A stretch of DNA of 64,000 nt from Poecilobothrus nobilitatus (GCA_947095535.1 OX352773.1:27177398-27241397); one strand, 5' to 3'. Shown: positions 32,801 to 45,500, counted from the first letter of the stretch. Numbers and translations: made by a program. The notes: generated by a model not told the origin, from the letters alone.

Positions 32801-35030
32801 TCCGAACGAGCCCCAGAGCAAACGAGATTATCTCCAAAACCAATAAAGATAGAACCTTTAAATTTTTTATAATGATGTTTCTTCCAGTTTGATTTATGTC
32901 TCTAAAATTTAAGAGGATGTGGTCCATGGGTTTGGATTTTGGAAGCTTCCCAACGAGCCCCAGAGCAAATGAGATTATCTCCAAAAACAACAAATATATA
33001 TAACCTTTAAATTTGGCCGAATGGTGTTTTTTCATGTTTGATTTAAGTCTCTGAAATTTGAGAGGATTTGGCCATGGGTTTAAATTTGAAAGAATTTGAA
33101 CCGTCGATTCGAATTTTGGAAGCTTCCGAACGAGCCGCAGAGCAAATGAGATTATATCCAATACGAACAAAGGTAGAACCTTTGAATTTGGTACAATGGT
33201 GTTCTTTCGTGTTTGATTTACGTCTCTGAAATTTAAGAGGATTTGGTCCATGGGTTTGGTTTTGGAAGCTTCCGAACGAGCACCAGAGCAAATGAGATTA
33301 TCTCCAAAACCAACAAAGATATAACCTTTAAATTTGGCAGGGTGTTGTTCTTTCATGTTTTATTTATGTCTCTGAAATGTGAGAAGATTTGGTCCATGGG
33401 TTCGGGTTTTGGAAACTTCCGAAAGAGCCCCAGAGCAAACGAGATTATCTCCAAAACCAATAAAGATAGAACCTTTAAATTTTTTATAATGATGTTTCTT
33501 CCAGTTTGATTTATGTCTCTAAAATTTAAGAGGATGTGGTCCATGGGTTTGGATTTTGGAAGCTTCCGAACGAGCCCCAGAGCAAATGAGATTATCTCCA
33601 AAAACAACAAATATATAACCTTTACTTTTGGCATAATGGTGTTCCTTCATGTTTGATTTATGTTTCTGAAATTTGTGAGGATTTGGTCCATGGGTTCAAA
33701 TCTTGGAAGCTTCCGGACGAGCCCCAGAGCAAACGAGTATATCTCCACAACCAACAAAGATAGAACTTTTATTTTTAGTACAAAGGTGTTCTGTTATGTT
33801 TCCTTTTCTGTAAAATTGGAAACTGACATTTGAAAGAATTTGAACCATGGGTTCGTATTTTGGAAACTTCCGGACGAGCACAAGAGCAACGAGCATATCT
33901 CCAAAACCAACAAAAGTAGAACCTTTAAATTTAATAGAATGGTGTTCTGGCAATTTAATAGAATGGTGTTCTGGAATCTTTATGTTCCTGAGATGGATTC
34001 GATGAATTGGAGTGGCAATTCGGGTAGCTGACACAAACATCCCAAGGACTACCAATCTCCGAAAATAATTAAGATAGAAACTTAAAATTTTATACAAGGG
34101 TGTCAAGCATATCCCAAGCGGATGCCTCTTTTACTTTCTTGAAATTCGAGTTGAATAAGACAGAAAAGAGAAGAAGTTCAAGCAGCTGCCAAAAACACTT
34201 ATGGATTGTTAATTTAATTCGAATTATTCAGGTGTAGGGTATTAATAAGTCGGTGGCATCGACTTACTGTTACATTTACTTGTTTTTAACACATATATAT
34301 ACGTGGTAAAAATATTCATTGTCTTTCTTTGATCTTAATTAACGGCGTAAACCTTTGCTTAGGTATACATCTATGTATATATGTATATATATATATATAT
34401 TTGTTTTAAGGTACATATAATCTTTTTTCTTATAAAGACAGTTTTGTATTATTTATTATACATATTAATATATGTATATACGAGTATGTCATTTGTTAGA
34501 AGTGTTTCAATGACGGAAGCAATTAAAATATTCTTAAATAAATAAAGAATCTTGTTAGAAGTCTTACAAAAACTATTAAAAAAAAAAAAAAATTAAAAAT
34601 TTCAATGTTCAATAAATGAATAAATCAATCAATCAAAACTAAATCTTTTCATAATGGAGAAAAATTTTTTTTTAGGATATCGGATGTTAAAGACAATCCG
34701 AATTTCAACATCTATTTATGGTATACATATATTATACATTTGTATATAAATAGATCACATGTAAATTATTTGATCCCATATAGGCAAAAAAAAAAAAAAC
34801 AATCATTTTACATATGTAAAATAAAAAAAAATTCATATTTTTTGAATCCCTATATAATGAAACAAATTCCGGGTGATAGTTAACACATATACGAGTACAG
34901 ATAATTTTTTATATTGACATTATTTGAATGACACCTAATCAGTACATGTAATAAATTTTAATATTGATTAAGATAATTTCGGAATGAATTTTTTTAGAAC
35001 GTATGTATATGCAATATGGAATATGGAATA

Positions 35031-35072
<42 letters not shown>

Positions 35073-38000
35073 TAATGTTCTAATAATAAACTACATCTGC
35101 TTCTTTGTAATGATAATTTTTTTTCTTTTTTGTTTAGGTTCATATCGTATCACTGCTCAATTAATATAATAAATGATGGTATTGATTATTATTTTTTTTT
35201 GATAAGGACAACATTTTTTTGGAAAAAACTTTTAAGTAAATTACACCTACACATAATTAAATTAACATTGAAAATGTTTTTTTGTATTATACGTCATAGT
35301 TTTTTTTTTGTGGTTCTTAATAAAAGTAACTTTTTATAAAAATAAAAATTAATGTTAACTCTGTGCACCTTGCCTTGTACATATATGTTCTGTTCTACTA
35401 TATGTATATGTATAATGATTGTGTTTTTATAATTATATAAAAAATACTGGCACACGACATAATTTTTATCATACATTTGAATCAATTAAAAAAGGGCTAT
35501 GAATAAAATTTAATGAAAATTTCATTTGTATCTCTTTAAAAATGAATGTAAAAAAAAATTGTAATTGTAGTAATGCGGGTTTCAGTCTAACATATTCCAT
35601 AATATGTACATATTGTATATATATATATTTTTGAAAAATAATATGTAATTAATTTTCTATTTGAAAATTTAACGAAATTATTATTTATATAAAAGGATTA
35701 TACGAGTATATAGTATATTTTATATATCCAACCAAGAGATACAAGATTTTAAGAGTTTTCAATTTATAAGAAAAATGATGAAGCAAAAGAAGATTTTTTT
35801 TTTTTAAAGGATTTGTACTTTGCAGATGATTTAGTAAGTATGCCACAACAGTAGGAGGTATTTTATGTTTTTTTTTTTTAATTTAAAAATTTGATTTGTT
35901 ATTATAGATTTTTTTTTTTTAAATAGATTGTTTTATATTGTTTATTATTCAGTTTTTATTATAGAATAATGACCATTCCTTAAAAACTACAAAAGAAGTT
36001 TATAACCATATTGGTTTAGTATCAACTGTGACATTTAACAAAATATGTATAAGGAAGGTATATATGTATATTTATTTTTAATTACCCTTGAGGGTAATAA
36101 AAAGGAAAACAAAAAGTATATACTTTATATTATCTAGAGCTAGACTATAGAATATAATCTAAATATTGATGATCAACGGTGCGTACAAATGGTTGTTCTA
36201 TTAAGATTTATTTAGTTTTTAAGAATAAAAAGATTTCAAAAAATAACTATTGTAAAATATTGGACAAATAATTTTTTATTTCTTTACAAATTTATTTATT
36301 TATTTGGTTTTTTTTTTTCTTCATTTAAGCTTCTTTTGTTTAAAAAAATTTTACAAACAAATAAAAATAAATTTCAATTGAATGTTTTGAGTTTAGCACA
36401 TCTGCTAGATAAATTTTTTTCGATAAGAAAATGTAATTGTATAAGGCAGTTTAATTTAATTCAATGTGTATATGAGTACACATTTTGTCGTTATGCCTGA
36501 GTTCTTTTCTTTTTATAATTGTCGTCTTATATTCTGCACCTTCCTTTTTCCATCTTTTTTTATTTCTTTTTTTCAAATACATCCTTACATAAGAAAAGTA
36601 AGCGAAAAACAAATATAACGATATTGTCCCATTTAATATCGTTCTCGGTTATTTGTGAGTAGAAACAATTTCAATTGAATGTTTATTGTATATATATAGT
36701 TATAATCACCCCTTATAGGAAATTTTCAAAGAGGACACGCGAGTATTTTTGTTTTTTCTTTTTATATGCACACAACGTAACGTATATATATATGTGTATA
36801 CATATTGTAAGACTTAAGAAAGAAACATTAATTCTAAGACGCCTTCTGCCATAAGTCTTAAATATGGGGATATGAAAATTATTAAAAACAAAACACTTTA
36901 TATTTGAATGATCATGTGCCATAAATTTCTTTACTTGGTTGACTTTATGGATAGTATAGTTATGCATATATTACATATATATATATATGGAAATTTTTAA
37001 CTTAGAATGAATATTATTTTAACTTAACTTATATTGAAATATGGAAATTATCGTATGTTTGAGGATTTATAGCATCATAAGTTTTATGGATCCCTTATAG
37101 GGGTTGTAATTTACTGTATGAATTACAAAAGGTATAATTATGCTACTCGTATATATTAAGTGTTATAATGATGTGGTTAAAGAAAGATGGTCAATGTTAT
37201 AAAATTTTGTTTCTTTAATTTCTAGTGGTTTTATTGTTTTTACACATATAAGATAGAATATACTTTATATATAGTAGTTACATATAAAACTAAATTTAAT
37301 ATCAAAAACTATTCATCATAAGCTAGTGGTTAGACTTTAAATTTTCTTTCCAAATTTATATTCAGTTAGGTATTAATTAGTTTTTTGGTTTCCCTAGGAT
37401 ATTTATTTTCAATGTAAAATACCATATATGGATTTTTTTAAGAAGTTTGTTATTTATTAAAAAAAATACGAATTTCTTTGTACTCTCATTTATAGAAGCA
37501 TTCCGACAAAATTGTTTATTTATTGTTTTATGCTAAAACGAATTAAAATTAAATCCGATTAGGAAATCTTTTAAGGTATAAATAAAAAATTGATAAGATG
37601 AAGAAAAATTCTAAGAAAAGTATGACTTAATCCGGATTTATTTTATATAACTATAATTAAAAAATATATGCACATTTTGATCATGAATTCTTTTAAAATA
37701 AATCTCTGATTGTCTTTAAGAAAAAACAATGCAAAAAAGATTAAAGGATATAAATCAAAGGATTAAATTTTAAAATTTAGGTAAAGTGTTAATAACCAAA
37801 AGAAAAATAACAGGTATCTAATTTGTAATTTCACATAATTGAAGAAGACAAAAATGTTAGAGATAATGTTTTATATATGTTTTCTTAAGTTGCGTATTTT
37901 TTTTTTTTTAAATATCAATAATTATTTTACTTGTTTTTTTTTTAATGTTTAGTTTTGAGATTATGGTAAGTATTAAAACCATTTGCACACTTATTTTAAG

Positions 38001-39178
38001 TTTCATATTTCAAAAATTTTTTTAATAAAATTTGAGGTTTTATTTAATAATAATTTCAGATTTTAAACCTATAAGACTATAAATTAATAAAAAAATTTTT
38101 GAATATGAATTTAAGATTTAATGAAAACTCTAAAAATCATTCACAAAAAAAATTAATAAAAATAATTCACTTCTATCCAATTCAATATCCAATCAACTTA
38201 CTATATAACCGATAAATATATGAATGAACCTTTCTATTTTAACCACAGTTTTTAAGCTGTATATATGACAGTTTTCAAAATTATTAACAACCTCATCAAA
38301 TACAATTTTATCTTAAAAAGAGTAATATAAATATTCATAGCTACAACATGAATGCATTTATAATTTACAATAGATTAAAAATTTAATTGTATAGAAGAGA
38401 AATTTACTTCTGTTATTGCAAGTGGACACTTTGTATTATTTGTAGCTCGATATTAATAGTTAAGTATTTAAAAAAAGGCAAGGAGGTGTTATTATAAAAA
38501 TTTGTCCACAAAATCGATTAAATTTGAAAATACAGATGAAAATATAATAAAGAAATGAATTTATGATTGAAATTTGACAATTTTCATCATTTCAAATTTC
38601 ATTTAATTTATTTTTCTATGATTTTATTTTTTCGTAGGTATTTTAAAATCTTTAGAAACTTTAACTTTTGACAAAAAAAAATATGAGACGTATTATCACG
38701 TTTACGAAAAAAATATAATAAGTTTTCAAATTTCGAGGTCTAAATTTTAATTATATGAATTAAACTTTTTATATATTTTAAAATACTATTGATGTTATTG
38801 TTATAAATCAAAAATATACGATCGAATGAAAATTTTTTGGTAAGTTTTTCCTTTTAACAATAAAAAAACTAATATTTTTATATTCTCTTATATAGTAAAT
38901 TTTAAAATATATATATATAGTAAGTATCTATTAATAGAGATATATGATAACTTAATTTAAAACTTAGATTAAAACTTATATAAGCAATAAATGGTTATTT
39001 TGAATTCTAATTACATACACCTATAATTCAAATTGATTATTTGAATAATATGAACTTTAAAAGTTTATATTATATTATATAGGTTCATTTTTAGCTATAG
39101 AAAAAAAGAATTTTAAAATTTTTATTACATACCTGGAACCTCATTAAATCGCTTAAGTTTTGCTTTTGAAAAAGACAT
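25870..39178 (-). CDS. Hmmr: RHAMM/HMMR-like coiled-coil spindle protein
   Basis: Exons in coding order are 39178-39133, 29154-28964, 28891-26447, 26376-26230 and 26148-25870, joining in frame to 1035 aa. The first exon encodes MSFSKAKLKRFNE, close to the start of vertebrate RHAMM (MSFPKAPLKRFND). A low-complexity Ser/Lys segment follows (residues 16-80), then about 850 residues of near-continuous coiled coil rich in E, K, Q, L and I. An Asn-rich tract interrupts it near residues 735-765. The tail has repeated TP sites (TPTRTPRTPRTPKTPK, about 994-1009), a KEN box with Pro (KENLSP, 1014-1019) and ends SLKSPKNILKPRN, resembling the RHAMM tail layout. RHAMM proteins bind microtubules and centrosomes during spindle assembly. 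The family call rests on both termini, since the coiled coil alone is not diagnostic. Intron 1 is about 10 kb and carries mobile DNA. Confidence 0.8.
26834..26909 (-). repeat. Coding ATT microsatellite (polyasparagine tract)
   Basis: Runs of ATT on the plus strand read AAT on the coding strand and give Asn stretches of five and nine residues broken by K, R, Y and E. The tract is in frame and sits between heptad-rich segments of the coiled-coil gene, near residues 735-765. Length variation is likely. Confidence 0.9.
32045..32070 (+). repeat. (GTCC)n tetranucleotide microsatellite
   Basis: Six and a half perfect GTCC units in the head of the array element, preceded by a GC-richer core (ccgccggagtcgatttagcg). 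This is a diagnostic component of mini-me-type repeats. Confidence 0.92.
32160..33995 (+). repeat. Tandem array, 12 units, modal period 147 bp
   Basis: The anchor catggg occurs at 32175, 32338, 32485, 32632, 32778, 32925, 33073, 33249, 33395, 33542, 33689 and 33846. Spacings are 163, 147, 147, 146, 147, 148, 176, 146, 147, 147 and 157. Each unit has ggaagcttccgaacgagc, gagattatctccaaaa, a gatagaacctttaaa-type segment and tttatgtctctgaaattt. Because 147 is a multiple of three, long open frames run through both strands (for example 32626-32892 and 33353-33634). These are repeat artefacts, not genes. A 617-bp higher-order period is superimposed. Confidence 0.93.
32213..32253 (+). repeat. Perfect 17-bp inverted repeat in the first array unit
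   Basis: cttttggagataatctc (32213-32229) and its exact complement gagattatctccaaaag (32237-32253) are separated by 7 nt. Only the right arm is found in the other units, so the first unit alone can form this hairpin. It may mark the array boundary or a small internal inversion. Confidence 0.85.
34246..34266 (+). repeat. Terminal hairpin of the array element
   Basis: taagtcg and cgactta flank a 7-nt loop (gtggcat), just after the inverted copy of the element's head motif. A hairpin close to the 3' end is a common feature of Helitron-type elements, which supports the class assignment. Confidence 0.6.
35034..35066. repeat. (TA)n microsatellite
   Basis: An essentially uninterrupted alternating AT run in intron 1 of the coiled-coil gene. 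Similar but shorter runs occur at 34378-34400, 38914-38928, 46485-46517 and 52996-53016. Confidence 0.9.
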
Positions 39179-39179
39179 T

Positions 39180-42083
39180 GTCAAACTTTTATATATATTA
39201 CTTAATATTAATTAATTAAAAAAAAACAAAATGTTAATAGGTAGTTCGTTTTTTATGTTTTAATAAAAAAAAAAACACTTAATAATAAATAGTTCATAAA
39301 AATCTCATAAAACAGAAATAAGTTTTTTGTTTCTTTTTTAATTTTATCAACTTTTTTTTTAATTATAAAACATTTATTAAAGGTTTAAAAATAAAATAAA
39401 AAAAAAATAAAAAACCACAAAACAGAATTTAAATGATAAAAAAAAACTTAAACAAAAATAATTTCTGTATAATTTCTTTTTCTCTTTTTATTAATTGTAA
39501 AAAAAAAAAAAATTAAAAATTAAATTAAATAAAATTATTTATATAATTTTTACCGCGCGAAAGTGATAAAAAATAAATTTAAAATTAACGTTAAATGCAT
39601 TTAAGCTGAAGACAAGCTTTTACGAATGCATATACCTAGTAAATGATGACTGTTACTCGACGAACCTTGACCGATACTGTTATGATTCAAAATTTCATAT
39701 TATTCGTTTACCCTCATAATATTTTCTACACAAAACAAAATTTTTCATTCGAATGGAAAGGATGATATTTCCCTAATTTTAGATAAGAAAAAAAAAAAAA
39801 AAAAACAATAATTACATATGATTGGATTGTAAAGCTATATTAATGCACTAATACACTTACGACCATTCATTACCACCACCATCGCCATCACAATATATTT
39901 TAGTAAGAAGAAGAACTCTTGTATTTGTAATACTTATAGAATTATGTACTATTGGTTTTATCCACAAAAAACAAATCAGTAATGAAAAATACCATAGGTT
40001 TTCAAAAAAGCATATTTCTAAAAACTAAACAGTATTACACACAATAAGTTTTGATGGGTAAAGAACATATTAAATTTATGTGTTTTATTATCATTGCACC
40101 TTTAAAAAAAGCTTTGTACATATTACGTATATATATATAAATAAAAATATTTGTGATCTTAATTGTTAAAATTCTTTTTAAAAAAAAATTGAAAAAATCA
40201 AGTCATACTTTCGTCAATTTTAAGGTATCCCCCTATATTAGTAAGAAAAGTTGTTAACATAAACAAAAATATACATATACCTCCTAAACGGGGAACAACA
40301 CAGAATATTTTCTGAAATAACTCATACTTATTTCCAAAAATCTAATATAGTAATAACTCTTCTAAAAATTTCAAATTTCTAACTTAAACTATTTGGAAAA
40401 TAGGAGGCCAAAATTGTTGCAAAATATATTTATTATAATTATATATTTAGAAAATTTCAGCTATCGTTTGGCGTTCCCATATTGACGATATACTTTATAG
40501 AACTTGTGTTATAATAATTTAAATGTAAATATAACTCTTTGTAACTTTGTAACTCCATAATGTGTTACTCCAACTTTGTAACTCTATAACGTGGCTACAA
40601 TTAATTTTTTATAAAAAATTATAAATTTTACTACAAATATATTTTTTGGTGATGCCTATTCGTATAGTTAAAATTCGTATAGAACTTTCGTAAACAACCA
40701 GAGAGACAGACAGATAAACGTACAGATGAACAGTCGAACAAATTGAAACTAATAATGACACTTTTTCACATTTTTTTTTTTTTGAAATATGCTAAAAAGT
40801 AAAAACTATTGTATGATCATTAGGTACAATAAATTCGATTGAAGAAACGTCAAGAATGAAGGGAACAGGTAACATGAACAAGAATGTTATGTATAAATAA
40901 AAAATATTCAAGTAGTGGTAGTACCCCTGTAATAAGAGTATATTATATTATATATTAAAGGTGTAATTTAAATATAATTTTACATACTAACATAATATGT
41001 ATGTTGTGCAATTTAAAAGAATCACAGAAATAAAATGTAATTGGAAAAATAAAAACAAAATATGTATTTCAATTGACCTGTACTAATAAATCTTTATATA
41101 TAAAGGTATTGGTATATTTTATTTTTGAATCTAATTTTTGAATCCAAGAATATACAAGGATTTAAAAAAAATATAGTGTGTAGGAATGTTTGTAACTATA
41201 CAACTAAGAAAACAAAAAAAAAAAAAAAGATAAAGGAAGAAGGATGAATAAAGAAGAAATACTTAAGTATATATATAGTATAAAGGAATATGTAATTATA
41301 TTTATGTTCACCTAAAAAATATTAAATGGAATATAATACAACTCTACAAAAATAGAAAGAAAAAATAAACGGTAATTTTAATTAAGGTATTGCAGAAAAT
41401 CATATTAATTTAATGCTAGGTAAATATTTTTAATTTTACAAAATATAATATAAATGAGGAAGAGTATTGAGATTATCAACTCAAAGATACTCAAACGAAC
41501 ATAATATATGCCTAGTTCGATAAAATTAAATTCTCATATTCTCATATTAAATTCTCGATAAAAGAAAATTTAAAATGTCTGACTTAATTAAGTATTGAGA
41601 TTAATTTAAGTAAATTTCAGAGTTGTATCATAGTTACTCGACCCGTTGCGCAATATAATAAAAATGTTATGAAATAATTTATTTTATAACATTTCTTGTT
41701 CAAGAAGATTAAATATTGACGAATATAAAAGAGGATTTTGTAATATTATAAAGAATTCAGTTCAAATAAGTTTATAAGAAAAAACATGAAATCTAAGACC
41801 AAGAGATTGATAAAAACCAAATGAATTGACAATACATATTGTAAATTTTTTCGTAATAAATGCCGCAAATTGAATACTGTTAGATGAAAAAAAAAGAAGG
41901 AATTGTTAACCAGACCAAAAAACCTAGGAGCTTTATAGTTACATGAAACCATAAAAATGTTTGAATAGTCTGCACATTACCAATCAAATTGTACTTTTCT
42001 TTTTCTTAAATTTATATTAAAATAACATGTTGATGTTTATTAATCAATAATCATAATATTCCGAACAATAGATCAGATACAAA
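39180..42083. other. 5' flank of the coiled-coil gene; no gene seen
   Basis: The first few hundred bases should hold the promoter and 5' untranslated region of the minus-strand coiled-coil gene, including an E2F-type site at 39555. Beyond that the sequence is AT-rich. Near 40695-40745 a decayed GACA-rich patch (gagagacagacagata) resembles the complement of a GTCY microsatellite, as found in mini-me-type repeats. Near 40530-40600 there is a short degenerate direct repeat of 'taactttgtaactc'. Confidence 0.45.
39555..39562 (-). promoter_or_regulatory. E2F-type site TTTCGCGC upstream of the coiled-coil gene
   Basis: TTTCGCGC on the minus strand (gcgcgaaa on plus) lies about 380 bp upstream of the ATG at 39178, oriented with the gene. 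It is the classical E2F consensus and stands out in DNA with very little CpG. An E2F site fits a gene expressed for mitosis, but function is inferred from the motif and context only. Confidence 0.5.
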
Positions 42084-42550
42084 GGCGTTGATTTCGATAG
42101 CCATTTCATAAAAATGAAAATGAAAAATTTCATTTCATTTTAATAATTTTTTGCGATTTCGATAGTGTCGGGCAAAATGAAATGGAATTTAAAATTAAAA
42201 TGATTTATATTTTTTTTTTTAAACCGGCAATACTTTCTTATTTTGAGGTTTTGACTATACAAAGAAAAGCTATAAGTAAAAAATTAAGATTTAAAGCACG
42301 TCCCAATGCTGTAATAGAAAAAAAGTAAAAAATTAAAAAAAGTGCCGAAAAGTGGTTCCTTAGTTTGTTTTCATTTAACAATTTCAAAATGAGAAAATTT
42401 GACGTTTTAAATGAGTATATTCATAAAAAATGACTATCAAAATGAGTTTCTTTTCGTTTTTTATGATTTTTTCATTTTTTATGACTATCGAAATCAAAAA
42501 TTTTGTTTTTCATAAAAAATGAAAGTGATATGACTATCGAAATCAGGGCC
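42084..42550. mobile_element. MITE-like element with terminal inverted repeats
   Basis: The left end ggcgttgatttcgatagcca and the right end (complement strand) ggccctgatttcgatagtca match over about 18 of 20 positions. The interior has further inverted copies of gatttcgatag (42154, 42484) and palindromic cat/atg-rich stretches, and no coding capacity. A target duplication is not clear (aaa against aat flanks), so the superfamily is open. The size (467 bp) and structure fit a non-autonomous DNA transposon. Confidence 0.72.
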
Positions 42551-45500
42551 AATATGTGAGTTATCTAAAACATTTTCTATAAAAACTTTATATTTAGTTC
42601 ATTTATTTGTTCAAATTGGCTCAAAATTCAACTTCTTTTTCAAAACTTTTTGTGTGTTTCAAAAATGTATTTTTTTGTTTTTGGTATTGAGATGCTGTAC
42701 CAATATCTATGACATAATAATAAATAACTTCAAGAAAGCTAAATTTTTTTTGTTTACACCAATCAAAAATTTTCAAATAAAATTAACGAAATTCATTGTA
42801 TTTTCTACCTAGCAAAAAAAAACTTTGTATTGATAAGTCATTGATCGTAAGTACAATTTTATTTTTAAATTTTTTATTAAAATAACGACGTTTTAATAAT
42901 AAGTAAGATAAAAAAAATTATTTTAAAATAACTGATGATATACAAATACAGTAGTTCGCAGCTGTAAATAAAATCTTTACGCATACCATAATTATTATTA
43001 GGTCTCCCTTTCAAGGGATACAATGAAATTTTCTATTCTTTAAGAATATATTTTTTTTTGCTTCCTTTTATTTTTTATTGTGAAAAATTTTTTTTTATTT
43101 CATTTTTGATTTTTTTTTCTAATATTTTTCCTTTTGATTTGGCGGGAATAACTTAAATCCGGTAAATATTTCGTATATAGGTTTTTTTTTTATTATATTA
43201 TATACTCGTATGTTAATGTTTGTTTTGATTTATGTTTCTATTTCTATTTCTTTTTGGTGAAGAAAATTTAATGTATAAATTTCTTTAAAATTCAGTTTTA
43301 TACAAACCTTATAAGACTTGTTTAATTCTATCTTTACTTGACAACTTTTCAAGTTATCTTAGAGTTATCAGCTGCACAGCTGTACAGGATTTTAAGGCGC
43401 AAAAAGAGTTTCTTTTATCTTTTTTATGTAGTATATAATATGTACTTTTATTTAAAAAAAAAAAAAAAATTAAATGAATTTTTATAAGTATGTAAGTTAA
43501 AAGGATTTGCGTAACATAGTATAAAAAAAATAGTATGATCTGGATTTAATTGCGTTGTGCAATTTTTAATTTTCATTATATTTTGTTAAATTTTGTTGTA
43601 TGGGATTATTTTGAAATACAAATTTAAAAAGAAATTTATATCTATAGTTATATTGCTATAGGTATTTGTTATGTGTTTTGTTTAACTATGGTCCCACATC
43701 AAATGTACTTTAATTATACAGAATTAATAAGAAAAAAGCTATATAAAGCGAATTAATCAACTAATATAGTTATTTCCTATAAAAACACATGATAAGGAAA
43801 TCAGAATCATTTTTGGAAATGATATTTCAAGGTATAAACTTATAATAAATATAAGTTGAGAATACATTTTTTAGGAAGTGAACTATTGATTCGAAAAAAG
43901 AAATCAATTTCTTTAGAAATTGTACTGAATATTATTTTGAAGTTTAAAGCTATTAATTAAAAGTCAATTACCTTGTAAAGTAATGTATTGCCCTAATAGA
44001 AAGCATCTTGATACACCGAGCTCTATTGTATAAAAAATTTGTTTGTAACTTGTTTTCTGTATTGACAAAAAAAAACCAAAATACAAATTATTGATATTCA
44101 AAGTATAGAAAAAAAGTGTTAATTGCTTTTATATATTTTTAAATTCCAATAATGGACCAGACTGTACAGTGTACATGTTCGGGTGTAGTGTATTTATTCT
44201 ATATTTTTTTTTTTAAATTGAGAATATATAAATGAAAAGATAGAACAGAATATAGATGAAAAATATTCTTTAATTTATTCTTATTATAAATTGAATAGAA
44301 TAGAGAAGATGTAATTTTCTTCATAGATCTCGTTCATATATCTCAAAATATTGAGACAAATCAAACAAAAACTCCAGAAAAAAAAAATAGATTTTTTAAG
44401 CAAAAAAACGTTGTAGAAATTCCTTTTTTGTTTTTTATATTTCGTTAATTTTTTAGTGAATATTTGAATTAATTCAATAATAAGTTATGGTACAAAAGGT
44501 GATTTAAGATTACTGAAACGCTGTGGAGGTACATAAAATCATTATAGTTAGCTTATAGCGAAAAGCGTTTCTTTAACTAAAAAAAAATATTTTTTGTTTT
44601 TGAATTAATTTTTAAGTTACTCGTTGTATTAATGGATTCACTTTCATTTATGTAAAATTTAAATAAACATCTTTGGTTTTAGAACGTGTAGGCGCAAGAC
44701 CATTTAACAACTTGCTGTAAAATATAATTGTACATTTAATAAAAGATTAATATTTAAATTTAAATTTAAAAAAATTAAATGCAAAAGTTTTAAAATTTTT
44801 TTTTTTTTTTATAAAAATATTATGGATATGGAGTACTTTATACATTGGAGTGAGTTTCTTATGAATTTTTTTTCTTAAATCAACATTCTATGATTTTAAA
44901 TTCTATGTTATTATATTTACTTTATGAAAGTACATACTAAGTTATAGCAAAGTCACGAACCACACAGGAAATTTATTTAGTAAATATATTTCCAATTGGA
45001 AAATCTTATCTAATAAAAATTTTGAATAGTGCTGCCATTGTAAATTTTCTAAAAGAAAAATCCGTTTTTTTTTGGTATAAATAATTAACGTTTCTTTTTT
45101 TGTACCTACTTTTAATTCTAAATTAACAATTTGTTTTATGGTTTTTTTTTTCACAGTTTCATAATGTTTTTAATTTCTATATAGTTTTTAGTTTTATTTA
45201 ATAGAAAATAATTATAAATGACAAACAATGTAATTATTTTACAATAACATAATTATAATATAATTATAATTCATTAATTGAATAATGTGTCAAAATAACG
45301 ATTTAAGAAATAGAAAGTCTAATATAAAATATTAATAATAAACGACTTTCTGTGGATAGATGCTCTATATTTATATACTACTAGTGCTTACAGGATTGAG
45401 CAATGAAAAAAAATAATTTTTTTTTTAGTACTATCAGGTACTATTATTATATAGGTAGCTGGGTTTAGTATAATATATTTTTTCTAAAATATTATATATA

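Larger units (their letters stand above)
31913..34285 (+). mobile_element. mini-me / INE-type non-autonomous element with central tandem array
   Basis: The head has a small palindrome, tataccct...agggtata (31913-31920 / 31934-31941). About 60 bp later comes a short (TA)n run, then roughly 33 bp of GC-richer core, then (GTCC)n at 32045-32070. This TA-core-GTCY arrangement is the signature described for dipteran mini-me elements, which resemble the Helentron-associated INE class. The centre is an array of about 147-bp units. The tail repeats the head motif inverted (ggtgtagggtat, 34231-34242) and then has a hairpin, taagtcg-7 nt-cgactta (34246-34266). No coding gene is inside, so it would need enzymes from elsewhere. 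The exact ends are uncertain by some tens of bases. The class assignment is from memory of the family layout. Confidence 0.72.
29155..39132 (-). other. Large first intron of the coiled-coil gene
   Basis: About 10 kb, bounded by donor gtatgt (39132-39127) and an acacag acceptor (29157-29155 end), so phase is preserved. Apart from the array element at 31913-34285 and AT microsatellites (for example 30213-30248, 34378-34400 and 35034-35066), it is AT-rich with no supported exon. Small open frames near 30099, 34984, 35130 and 36713 are low-complexity and judged spurious. Confidence 0.6.

Noticed and set aside
32083..34106. Several long open frames on both strands with repeated peptides (for example EIISFALGLVRKLP)
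   Set aside because: They are produced by the 147-bp tandem unit, whose length is a multiple of three, so any frame without a stop in one unit stays open. Overlapping frames on both strands and no start or splice context argue against a protein.
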